From Eubacterium sp. UBA4343 (GTDB lineage: Bacteria > Bacillota > Clostridia > Lachnospirales > Lachnospiraceae), in assembly GCA_002394235.1 (NCBI GenBank), contig DGTF01000018.1:1-40918 (forward strand): a stretch of DNA of 40,918 nt, in the 5' to 3' direction. How positions within the stretch are numbered: the first letter of the stretch is position 1; every line of letters begins with the position of its first letter. The position numbers and the translations under genes are program-made. Below are positions 24,189 to 31,641 of this stretch, one piece after another. Under the pieces are notes generated by a model that was given only the letters and a program-made list of their open reading frames with translations, did no database searches and was not told the origin of the DNA.

Positions 24189-25322
24189 TTATTTTTTAGC
24201 GGGGAGCATTCCAAAATCGGTGTCGAGCGATACTTGAACGGAGTATTCCGGGTATCTTTCGGCGGTTTCACTGCGGATTTGATCTCTTACCTGCATGCGG
24301 TCGGGCGCGTCAAAGCTCACGACGGTATCGAAGCGGATTTTCTTCTCGTCGGGATCCAGATAGAAGCCGTGGACCTGTTCGACGTAGGGATGGCTCATGG
24401 CATGAGCAGTGATATCCTCGCGGATCCGGATGACTTCAGGATCTGTCGTGTTCTGCGTATAGATACCGATGCCGGTCAGGAATACGCCGTGCTTTTGATA
24501 TACACGCTGTGTGATTCTGCGTGTGATCTTGTCCAGCTCGACCACCGAGAGAGTATCCGGGATTGCGATATGAACCGAACCGGTGTGACGTCCCGGACCA
24601 TAATTATTGAGGGACATATCATATGCGCCAAGGACCTGTTCTTCTTCGAGAATCGTTCTTTCCACGTCCTGCGCCAGTTCTTCTTCCATTCTCTCGCCGA
24701 GCATGGACGACAGCATATCCCGCACCATGATCAGGCCCCCGAACAGAATGTCCGCCGAAATCACGATGGCAAGCCAGGACTCAATGGAGACATGGAAAAC
24801 GGTGTAAACCAGCATTCCGGCGACGGTTACCAGGGACAGCAGAGAATGCTTGAGCTCGGATTTTCCGGTCTGTGTGAGAGCTCTGGAGTCTGTGTGCTGA
24901 CCGGTGTGAATATCATGTCGCCCCACAACAATCCGTGCGATCATGCTGATGATAATAATCGAGAAGGAATATACGGTGAAACGAGGGCGCGACGGATGCA
25001 GGACGGACTGAATGCCGCCGAGAATACCGGTGATTCCTGCATAGGCTGTTAGGCCGGCAATGAGAAGTCCGCTGAGATACTCCACTCTTCCATACCCGAA
25101 GGGGTGCTTGCGGTCTGCAGGCTTTCCGGCAAGCCTTGCGCCGAGAACCGTGATCACGGCATTGCTTGCTTCGGTGATATGGCTCAGGCCGTCGAGGATC
25201 ATGGAAACAGATCCGGAAAAGACACCCTCAAGAGCCTCGAGCAGTGCCAGGACGACACTGACAAGGATGGCTGTGCGCCCGACGCGGACGATTTCCCGGG
25301 TTCTTGTGTTCTGGTGGGTCAT
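24189..25322 (-). CDS. Cation diffusion facilitator (CDF) family transporter with unusual metal-site residues
   Basis: Residues about 10-220 form six membrane helices and the rest a long cytoplasmic part with two ferredoxin-like stretches (EEQVLGAYDMSLNNYGPG and HPYVEQVHGFYLDPDEKKIR). The pattern HPFGYGRVEYLSGLLIAG is the typical loop between helices 2 and 3. Most CDF pumps have H/D-x3-D in helix 2 and H/D-x3-D in helix 5. Here those regions read LDGLSHITEA and ELKHSLLSL, so the usual Asp pairs are not evident and the metal (or even transport) is uncertain. The ATG at 25322 follows GGAGAG; an in-frame start 36 codons upstream is less likely. Length 377. Confidence 0.85.
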   Translation of the reverse strand: MTHQNTRTREIVRVGRTAILVSVVLALLEALEGVFSGSVSMILDGLSHITEASNAVITVLGARLAGKPADRKHPFGYGRVEYLSGLLIAGLTAYAGITGILGGIQSVLHPSRPRFTVYSFSIIIISMIARIVVGRHDIHTGQHTDSRALTQTGKSELKHSLLSLVTVAGMLVYTVFHVSIESWLAIVISADILFGGLIMVRDMLSSMLGERMEEELAQDVERTILEEEQVLGAYDMSLNNYGPGRHTGSVHIAIPDTLSVVELDKITRRITQRVYQKHGVFLTGIGIYTQNTTDPEVIRIREDITAHAMSHPYVEQVHGFYLDPDEKKIRFDTVVSFDAPDRMQVRDQIRSETAERYPEYSVQVSLDTDFGMLPAKK

Positions 25323-25760
25323 ATATAAAATCTCTCCATTTCTTTTTTCAAATTGTAACAATTCAGAACAACGAGAGAACCGTAGGTTCTCAAAATTTGG
25401 GATGAATACAATTATCTTTTCTTTTCCCAATTAGTTCTTTCCTACTATAGCATCTTGAAAATTATCGCGCTATCTGTTTTTTCGTCAACGAGTTATATCG
25501 TGATGCCTCCGACGGCAAAAATGCAGAGCAGGGAGCAATCCGATGCCAATACGGCATGTAGTGCCCCATCTGCGGGGCAAAATTCCGCTTTATCTGGTTG
25601 AGACATGGTCCCATAAGTTGGAAAATGAAGAATGATATTGAGCGCGGTAGTGAAATTAATCTTCCGGTGGAAAAACCTTGCTTTCTATAGTATGATAAAA
25701 AATGAACGAAGTTGTATATATACTGGAATTCTGCATTCTGAATAAAGGAGGCTTACTGAA
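25323..25760. other. Divergent intergenic region, no gene found
   Basis: This 438-base gap separates the CDF gene (minus) from the flavodiiron gene (plus) and should hold both promoters. I see no convincing pair of -35/-10 boxes; TATAGT and TATGAT occur near 25690. A small hairpin TGCCCC/GGGGCA lies at 25562-25579. AAAGGAGG near 25746 serves the flavodiiron gene. Confidence 0.5.
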
Positions 25761-27551
25761 ATGAGGGTTACAGAGGACATCCGCTACATCGGAGTCAATG
25801 ACCACAAGATTGACCTTTTCGAGGGGCAGTATAAAGTTCCCCACGGAATGTCTTACAATTCATATGTTATCATGGATGAGAAGATTGCGGTCATGGACAC
25901 TGTGGATATCAGGTTCACGCATGAGTGGCTGGACAATCTGGCGGAGGTGCTGGGAGAGCGCAAGCCGGATTACCTGATTGTACAGCATATGGAACCGGAT
26001 CATTCCGCGAACATCATGAATTTCATGAAGATTTATCCGGACACCGTTATCGTGGCGAACAAGAAGACGTTCGCGATGATGAATCAGTTCTTTGACATGG
26101 ATCCGTCCATTCACACGGAAGAAGTAGAAAACGGGGGAACGCTCTGCCTTGGAAAGCACACTCTGACCTTTGTGTTTGCGCCGATGGTACACTGGCCGGA
26201 GGTTATGGTCACCTATGACAGTACGGATAAGGTTCTGTTCTCTGCTGACGGTTTCGGCAAATTCGGTGCTCTCGATGAGGAGGAGCCGTGGGATGATGAA
26301 AGCCGCCGCTATTACATTGGCATTGTCGGAAAATACGGCGCGCAGGTTCAGAAGCTTCTGAAGACTGCTGCGACGCTTGACATCCAGATGATCTGCCCGC
26401 TTCACGGACCGGTTCTGTCGGAGAATCTGGGACATTATATTGATCTGTATGACAAGTGGTCTTCCTATACACCGGAGGAAGAAGGAATCGTAATTGCGTT
26501 CACTTCCGTCTATGGTCACACCAGAGCCGCGGTGGAGCAGCTGGCCGAGATGCTTCGTGAGGGCGGTGCGCCGAAGGTTGTGGTTCACGATCTGGCGAGA
26601 ACGGATATGTCTCTTGCCGTTGCGGATGCGTTCCGTTACAGCAAGCTGGTTCTGGCGACGACGACTTACAATGCGGAGCTCTTCCCGTTCATGCGTCAGT
26701 TCATTGATCATCTGACCGAGAGAAATTTCCAGAACCGCACGGTTGCTTTTATCGAGAACGGAACCTGGTCTCCGCTTGCGCTGAAGCTGATGAAAGAGAA
26801 GCTGGCTGGCTGCAAGAAGATGACATATGTCAATACCAGTGTCACGATCCATTCCGCACTGAAGGCGGACAGCAAGGATGCGCTGAAGAAGATGGCGGAG
26901 GAGCTGACGATGGATTATAAGGCTCTGTCTACGGAAAAAGCAGCGAAGAACGATATGACCGCTTTGTTCCGGATCGGATACGGCCTGTATGTAATTACCA
27001 CCAACGACGGCAAGAAGGATAACGGAATGATCTGCAATACGGTGACGCAGCTGACAGATACGCCGAACCGGATTGCCGTGAATATCAACAAGAGAAACTA
27101 CACCTATCACGTGATCAAGCAGACTGGAAAGCTGAATGTGAACTGTCTGTCTGTGGAGGCACCGTTCTCCGTTTTTGAGCGTTACGGATTCCAGAGCGGA
27201 CGGGCTGCCGACAAGTTTGAGGGAGTTGAGGAGTTCCGCTCCGACAATGGACTGCGGATTCTGCCCCGCTATATCAACGCGGTGATGTCTCTGGAAGTGG
27301 AGTCTTATGTGGATCTGGATACGCACGGTATGTTCATCTGCACTGTTTCGGAGGCCCGTGTGCTGTCTGACAAGGATACGATGACCTATACCTACTATCA
27401 GAAGAATGTAAAGCCGAAGCCGAAGACCGAAGGCAAGAAGGGCTGGGTATGTACCGTCTGCGGCTATGTCTATGAGGGAGAGGAGCTCCCGCCGGATTTC
27501 ATCTGCCCGATCTGCAAGCACGGAGCTGCGGATTTTGAACCGATCGGATAA
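25761..27551 (+). CDS. Four-domain flavodiiron protein (diiron, flavodoxin, flavin reductase-like, rubredoxin)
   Basis: Flavodiiron proteins reduce O2 to water or NO to N2O and protect anaerobes. Residues 1-245 are the metallo-beta-lactamase-like diiron domain with ligands H76-x-E78-x-D80-H81 (HMEPDHSANI), a His in PMVHWPEV, the Asp in FSADGFG and the His in CPLHGP. Residues about 250-390 form a flavodoxin domain (TSVYGHTRAAVE). Residues about 400-550 resemble a flavin reductase domain (FRIGYGLYVITT, MICNTVTQLTDTPNR). The last 35 are a rubredoxin with two C-x2-C pairs (CTVCGYVYEG, FICPICKHG). Such a chain could pass electrons internally. AAAGGAGG lies 10 bases before the ATG. Confidence 0.93.
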   Translation: MRVTEDIRYIGVNDHKIDLFEGQYKVPHGMSYNSYVIMDEKIAVMDTVDIRFTHEWLDNLAEVLGERKPDYLIVQHMEPDHSANIMNFMKIYPDTVIVANKKTFAMMNQFFDMDPSIHTEEVENGGTLCLGKHTLTFVFAPMVHWPEVMVTYDSTDKVLFSADGFGKFGALDEEEPWDDESRRYYIGIVGKYGAQVQKLLKTAATLDIQMICPLHGPVLSENLGHYIDLYDKWSSYTPEEEGIVIAFTSVYGHTRAAVEQLAEMLREGGAPKVVVHDLARTDMSLAVADAFRYSKLVLATTTYNAELFPFMRQFIDHLTERNFQNRTVAFIENGTWSPLALKLMKEKLAGCKKMTYVNTSVTIHSALKADSKDALKKMAEELTMDYKALSTEKAAKNDMTALFRIGYGLYVITTNDGKKDNGMICNTVTQLTDTPNRIAVNINKRNYTYHVIKQTGKLNVNCLSVEAPFSVFERYGFQSGRAADKFEGVEEFRSDNGLRILPRYINAVMSLEVESYVDLDTHGMFICTVSEARVLSDKDTMTYTYYQKNVKPKPKTEGKKGWVCTVCGYVYEGEELPPDFICPICKHGAADFEPIG

Positions 27552-27609
27552 ATCGAATAATCCGTACGGAAACATAACAGATTGATTCCAGGCAAAAGAG
27601 AGGTACAGA

Positions 27610-28005
27610 ATGGAAGAAGTATTCGAATTTTTAAAGAATGCCGGAACCTGGTATCTGGCGACCGTGGATGATGAGGGAAATCCTCAGGTGCGTCCCTTAG
27701 GGGCGCAGAATATCTTTGAGGGAAAGCTGTATATTCAGACCGGACTGAAGAAGAACGTGGCGAAGCAGTTGCTGGCGCATCCGCATATCGCAATCAGTGG
27801 AATGGCCAAGGGCAAGTGGATCCGCCTGAATGCGGAGGCGGTTTATGACGAGAGGATAGAGGCGCAGCAGGCGATGCTTGACGCAAATCCGGAGCTGAAG
27901 GATATGTATGCGGCCGGAGACGGCAATACCGCTGTTTTTTATCTGAAGAATGCAGCCGCGTCGATCTGCAGCTTTACTGAAGATCCGGTAACGGTATCGT
28001 TCTGA
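27610..28005 (+). CDS. Pyridoxamine 5'-phosphate oxidase-family flavoprotein
   Basis: The 131-residue protein has the split barrel start of this family (FLKNAGTWYLATVDDEGNPQ, VRPLGAQ, LYIQTGLKKNVAKQL) and typically binds FMN or a related cofactor. It is the short general form, not the vitamin B6 enzyme PdxH, which is longer. It lies 58 bases after the flavodiiron gene with AGAGAGG as a possible binding site, and is followed 12 bases later by the TRIC-like gene. Its placement next to a flavodiiron protein fits redox or electron-acceptor roles; its substrate is unknown. Confidence 0.85.
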   Translation: MEEVFEFLKNAGTWYLATVDDEGNPQVRPLGAQNIFEGKLYIQTGLKKNVAKQLLAHPHIAISGMAKGKWIRLNAEAVYDERIEAQQAMLDANPELKDMYAAGDGNTAVFYLKNAAASICSFTEDPVTVSF

Positions 28006-28017
28006 TTTCCATGACAG

Positions 28018-28659
28018 ATGGCAAGGGATTTTATCTATGTCATGGACCTGCTGGGAACGTGCGCCTTTGCGATTTCGGGGGCGATGACGGCGATTCAGCA
28101 GGGACTGGATCTCTTCGGTATCATGATTCTGGCTCTGACGACAGCGGCCGGAGGGGGCTTTATCCGTGATCTTACGATCGGGAATCTTCCGCCGGTGGTG
28201 TTCCGGGATCCGGTCTATATCATGCTTTCCTTTGCGACGGCAGGTGTTGTCTTCGCCGTATTAAAGCTTCAGAGGCGACGGCTTCATCTGGAACGGCTGA
28301 AGAGCATTTATGAGCGGGCGCTGCTGATCTCGGATACTCTGGGGTTGGCAGCGTTTACGATTGATGGAGTTTCGGCGGGACGGTCTCTGGCGCAGACGAA
28401 TCTCTTCCTTTCCGTTTTTCTCGGGGTGGTTACCGGGATCGGGGGAGGAATACTCCGGGATCTGTTTGCGGGAAAAAAGCCCTATGTCTTTGTGCGGCAT
28501 GTATATGCGCTGGCTTCTGTAGCCGGTGCTGTGGCTGCCTATCTTCTTCCGCGCTGGATCGATTTCAGCATGGCGATGATGATCAGCTTCGGGATTATTG
28601 TACTGCTTCGCTACCTGGCGGCACATTTTCGCTGGGACCTTCCGAGAATTTCCGGGTGA
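28018..28659 (+). CDS. TRIC/UPF0126-family membrane channel protein
   Basis: The protein has 213 residues and seven predicted membrane helices. It contains two repeats of the family motif: GTCAFAISGAM ... AAGGGFIRDLTIG and GLAAFTIDGV ... GIGGGILRDLFAG. The glycine-rich GGGxxRD motifs line the pore in bacterial TRIC proteins, which conduct monovalent cations. The ATG at 28018 starts 13 bases after the previous stop; no strong ribosome binding site is seen (translation may be coupled). The stop codon overlaps the first unit of a 69-bp tandem repeat. Confidence 0.85.
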   Translation: MARDFIYVMDLLGTCAFAISGAMTAIQQGLDLFGIMILALTTAAGGGFIRDLTIGNLPPVVFRDPVYIMLSFATAGVVFAVLKLQRRRLHLERLKSIYERALLISDTLGLAAFTIDGVSAGRSLAQTNLFLSVFLGVVTGIGGGILRDLFAGKKPYVFVRHVYALASVAGAVAAYLLPRWIDFSMAMMISFGIIVLLRYLAAHFRWDLPRISG

Positions 28660-28808
28660 GGAAGCGGACAGAATGACAAGGCCGTGTATATTTGCGGCGC
28701 CGCAGATGGAGCATATGTGACCGGGTGAGGAAGCGGACAGAATGGCATGGCCGTGTGAATTTGCAGCGCCGCAGATAGAGCATATGAGACCGGAGCGAGG
28801 AAGCGGCG
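28652..28808 (+). repeat. 69-bp tandem repeat, two units plus a partial third
   Basis: Units start at 28652 and 28721 with CCGGGTGAGGAAGCGGACAG and are nearly identical across 69 bases. The third (28790-28808) begins CCGGAGCGAGGAAGCGG and then diverges. The first unit includes the stop codon of the TRIC-like gene. Confidence 0.85.
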
Positions 28809-28853
28809 TGGCGGCAATGTAACAACGTAATGTAGATGGAATTTTCTAAGGAA

Positions 28854-28946
28854 AGATTTTTCTGCAGAACAGATTTTTCCGCAGAACAGATTTTCCGCAG
28901 AACAGATTTTCTGCAGAGTAGATTTTCTGCAGAACAGATTTTTCAG
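28854..28946 (+). repeat. 16-17-bp tandem repeat, about 5.5 units
   Basis: Units of the form AGATTTT-C/T-GCAGAAC recur five times with single-base length changes, ending in AGATTTTTCAG. It lies 26 bases before the aldo/keto reductase start and may affect its leader. There are no spacers, so it is not a CRISPR. Confidence 0.85.
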
Positions 28947-28971
28947 GGCATCGAAGGAGCGGGGCTCAGAG

Positions 28972-29949
28972 ATGGCAGAGATGATGTATGGGGATATTCC
29001 CGGTATAAGTAAGAATGTTTCGAGGATTTTTTTTGGAACAGCCGGTGATACCTTTTTGAAAGGGCTGGACAATAACGCGCTTCTCGACGCGGTTTTTGAT
29101 GCGGGAGTGAATGCTTTTGATACGGCGCGGCAGTATATGGATTCGGAGAAATCTCTGGGAAAATGGATTTCCGACAGAGGAAATCGTGACCGGATTGTTC
29201 TCCTGAGCAAGTGCGGGCATCCCGGCCCGGGCGGAAGGAAGAGGATCAGCGAGAGGGAGATCCGGAAGGATTTTGAGAAATCCAGCCGGTATCTGTGCAC
29301 GGATTATATTGACATCTACCTGCTGCACAGGGACGATCCGGATGTGGAGGCCGGCGTGATTGTGGAGATCATGAACGCCTTGAAGGCGGAGGGGAAGATC
29401 GGAGTTTTCGGAGGATCGAACTGGACGCACCGGAGAATAGAGGAAGCGAATGAGTACGCTTATAAGCATGGCCTGGTTCCGTTTTCTGTCTCCAGCCCGA
29501 ATTTTGGGCTGGCAGATCAGGTGGCGGATCCGTGGGGCGGCGGCTGCGTTACGATTTCCGGTCCGTCAAATGAGGAGGCGCGAAGCTGGTACCGCAGAAC
29601 ACAGATGCCTGTCATCGCGTATTCCAGCCTTGGGCGCGGTCTTTTCTCGGGAAGGGTACATGCGGACGCGCCGGAGAAGGCGGGGGAAATTATGGATACG
29701 GTGGCGATGAAGGGTTACTGGTGCCCGGATAACCTGGAGCGGCTCCGCAGATGTGAGAAGCTGGCGGAGAGGAAGCACTGCACCGTGCCTCAGATTGCGA
29801 TGGCCTGGATCTTCCGGCAGAAGATCAATGCCTTTGCCGTAGTAAGCACCCGTAAAATATCGAGAATGCAGGAGAACATAGAAGCGCTTCACATCGATCT
29901 CACGGAGGATGAGGTTCTGTACCTGGATCTGAGAGGTGCGGATGTCTGA
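28972..29949 (+). CDS. Aldo/keto reductase
   Basis: This NADPH-dependent oxidoreductase of the (beta/alpha)8 fold has 325 residues. The catalytic pattern is visible: Asp in AFDTARQYM with Tyr following, Lys in LLSKCG and His in IYLLHRDDPD. The cofactor region is near the C-terminus (AVVSTRKISRMQENIEAL). IGVFGGSNWTHRRIEEANEY is the usual segment. The branch is that of the AKR proteins resembling sugar or aldehyde reductases; the substrate is not predictable. AAGGAG lies 14 bases before the chosen ATG, and a Met four codons later (28981) is a possible alternative. It is preceded by two tandem repeat arrays. Confidence 0.88.
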   Translation: MAEMMYGDIPGISKNVSRIFFGTAGDTFLKGLDNNALLDAVFDAGVNAFDTARQYMDSEKSLGKWISDRGNRDRIVLLSKCGHPGPGGRKRISEREIRKDFEKSSRYLCTDYIDIYLLHRDDPDVEAGVIVEIMNALKAEGKIGVFGGSNWTHRRIEEANEYAYKHGLVPFSVSSPNFGLADQVADPWGGGCVTISGPSNEEARSWYRRTQMPVIAYSSLGRGLFSGRVHADAPEKAGEIMDTVAMKGYWCPDNLERLRRCEKLAERKHCTVPQIAMAWIFRQKINAFAVVSTRKISRMQENIEALHIDLTEDEVLYLDLRGADV

Positions 29950-30065
29950 TCCCTTGTGATGATTCTAAACAGCGCGACAAACGGGGGTTGCTGCAGATCG
30001 TTTCGTGAGGATCCGGTTTGGGCTGCAATTCTCAAAATACAATAGCTATATCAGATACAGACCGC

Positions 30066-30091
30066 CTGATAAAATATAAAAATTTTATCAG
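30066..30091 (+). terminator. Perfect AT-rich hairpin after the aldo/keto reductase
   Basis: CTGATAAAAT and ATTTTATCAG are perfect 10-bp arms around a 6-base loop. It is 117 bases after the stop codon. There is no T-run, so it may be a bidirectional terminator of weak kind or a mere palindrome. Confidence 0.4.
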
Positions 30092-30216
30092 ATAAGACCG
30101 CCCGCGTTGATCGGGTCAGGTGATGGGAGAAGAAGCAAGTCTGTTACCGCCGTATGTAATGAAACATCGGGAATGTTTTGTGCGGTTTGGGTGATGGAGG
30201 ATGAGAGGGATAGAAA

Positions 30217-31221
30217 ATGCGTGGACCAAAGCCACTGAGTACAGTAACAATTGATCCGGAGGAAATCCGGGCGGACCGCAGGAAGAGCAGGAGGTTTGAT
30301 CAGTGCGGTCTGGGAGAGAAGGCGATTTACATCGGAGGATGGCTGACTCCGAGAAGGTTTTATGTGCCGTATTCTCAGGTGACCCATGTGTTCAAAAGGG
30401 TGGCGGTCAGCAAGGGCAGTGGGAAGGCGTTTCTCACGCCGATTCTGTATCTCGTAGTCCGTTATGATGATGGAAAGGAGAAGCAGTGCAGTTTCCGGTA
30501 CCTGAATGAAGCCGATGAGATGCTCACGGAGCTGGAACGAACCCACCCGGAGATTTCTCTGAAAAAGCCCGGAAGTGAGGCGGCAGATAGGGAAAAGGAG
30601 GAGAGGCGTCGGAGGCTGGATTCGGTTGTTCTGGAGGGAGAAGCGGCACGCGCGGCGCGGAAGCTGGAAAACGCGAAGGAAATTCTGAATAAGAGGCCGG
30701 CGCTTTACAAGGAGCTGATCGCAAGAGCCAGGATCAAGAGAAGCTGTGATCTGATCCGTCCGGGCTGGCAGGCCCTGGCTGCGGTGATCCTTGCCGCGGG
30801 CATCTGCTGCATTGTGGGTTCCCTGGCCGGTCTTCGTGCAGGGCTCCCGAAAATGACCGCAATCATGCTGATTCTGATCGGCGCGGCAGCGGTTCTGATG
30901 ATGGTGAACAGCAGAATCCTTCCCACGCCGGGCAGGAACCGGAGATCGGCGGAACGGGCGTGGGAAAAGGCACTTGACAATATGCAGCACCACATCAACA
31001 GCTATCCGGGTTTTCCGCTTCCTGCCTGCTATTGCCATCCGGCTGTTTGTGACCGGATGATCCGCATCCTGAAGGAGGAGCGGGCTGCTGATCTGGACGG
31101 CGCTCTGGCGGTTCTGAAGGAGGACCTGAAGCAGATGGATCACACCGTACAGCTGGACAGACAGGACTACGAAGAGGTCGTGCAGATCAAGCCTCTTTTC
31201 CTTGTCAGCGATTATCGGTGA
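30217..31221 (+). CDS. Unknown membrane protein with a bPH-like N-terminus
   Basis: I do not recognise this 334-residue protein. Residues about 30-105 form strands like a bacterial PH-like domain (GLGEKAIYIGGWLTPRRFYV, YSQVTHVFKRVAV, KQCSFRYLNEADEML). A charged helical stretch (about 110-185) follows with EEGEAARAARKLENAKE-like residues. Two membrane helices are at about 188-212 and 218-236 (AVILAAGICCIVGSLAGL, AIMLILIGAAAVLMMV). The last 90 residues are soluble with a Cys-His pair (PACYCHPAVCDRM). GAGAGGG precedes the ATG. It stands alone between two long intergenic regions. Membrane sensing or scaffolding is only a guess. Confidence 0.75.
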   Translation: MRGPKPLSTVTIDPEEIRADRRKSRRFDQCGLGEKAIYIGGWLTPRRFYVPYSQVTHVFKRVAVSKGSGKAFLTPILYLVVRYDDGKEKQCSFRYLNEADEMLTELERTHPEISLKKPGSEAADREKEERRRRLDSVVLEGEAARAARKLENAKEILNKRPALYKELIARARIKRSCDLIRPGWQALAAVILAAGICCIVGSLAGLRAGLPKMTAIMLILIGAAAVLMMVNSRILPTPGRNRRSAERAWEKALDNMQHHINSYPGFPLPACYCHPAVCDRMIRILKEERAADLDGALAVLKEDLKQMDHTVQLDRQDYEEVVQIKPLFLVSDYR

Positions 31222-31324
31222 GAGTACGGCGATTTCGTCCGGTGGTTTTTCGATGATTTTTTGACCGGCGGGATTGCCGTTGCGGTACAGCAATATAGGT
31301 AAATATAAGGATGTTTGCATTGTG

Positions 31325-31368
31325 CAGCCCCGGGGACGATTGTGTGTGATTAATCGTTTTCGGGGCTG
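31325..31368 (+). terminator. Long GC-rich hairpin after the unknown membrane protein
   Basis: CAGCCCC pairs with GGGGCTG, and inside ACGATT pairs with AATCGT. The stem is strong but followed by ATTGTATG and not a T-run, so a terminator or the start of the next leader are both possible. Confidence 0.45.
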
Positions 31369-31641
31369 ATTGTATGCAAATTATTGCAGAGAAAAAGCTT
31401 TCAAGATAAAAAATTTTATAATAGAGAAACAAGATCCATAAAATTTTCGGACTTTATATGGATCCTGACAGGATGGCCAAAAAAACATCAGAAATAACCG
31501 GTTTCAGGCAAAAAAATTAGCGAAAATAAAAAAACTATAAAAAAACGATTATTTTTTGATGAAAACAGGTATAATAAAAAATAATTATATATCCCACGGC
31601 GTTAAGGATCAGCGGACCGTGGGAGGAAAAGGAGATACGCT
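31369..31641 (+). promoter_or_regulatory. AT-rich leader and promoter region of cstA
   Basis: Two consensus TATAAT boxes are present, at 31417-31422 and 31570-31575. Neither has a clear -35 box. The second lies 67 bases before the ATG. Between it and the start, TCCCACGG (31592-31599) pairs with CCGTGGGA (31617-31624), a hairpin that ends at the GGAGGAAAAGGAG ribosome binding site and could affect its access. An imperfect inverted repeat GATCCATAAA/TTTATATGGATC is at about 31433-31464. No gene is seen here. Confidence 0.5.

Noticed and set aside
25500..25690. Zinc-ribbon-like peptide with two Cys pairs (CPICGAKF)
   Set aside because: A stop lies directly before the Cys pair in that frame, there is no ribosome binding site, and the frame has only one Cys pair.
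25860..27575. Long open frame on the minus strand opposite the flavodiiron gene
   Set aside because: No recognisable domain, Arg/His/Leu-rich, and the plus strand carries a gene with complete catalytic motifs.
28854..28946. Possible CRISPR array
   Set aside because: Units of 16-17 bases follow each other without spacers and no cas genes are near.
30088..31320. Open frame of about 410 codons on the minus strand opposite the unknown membrane protein
   Set aside because: The plus-strand frame has a ribosome binding site and membrane helices; the minus frame has neither a start signal nor a plausible protein composition.
31325..31368. Riboswitch-like hairpin before cstA
   Set aside because: No known aptamer core could be recognised; kept only as a hairpin.
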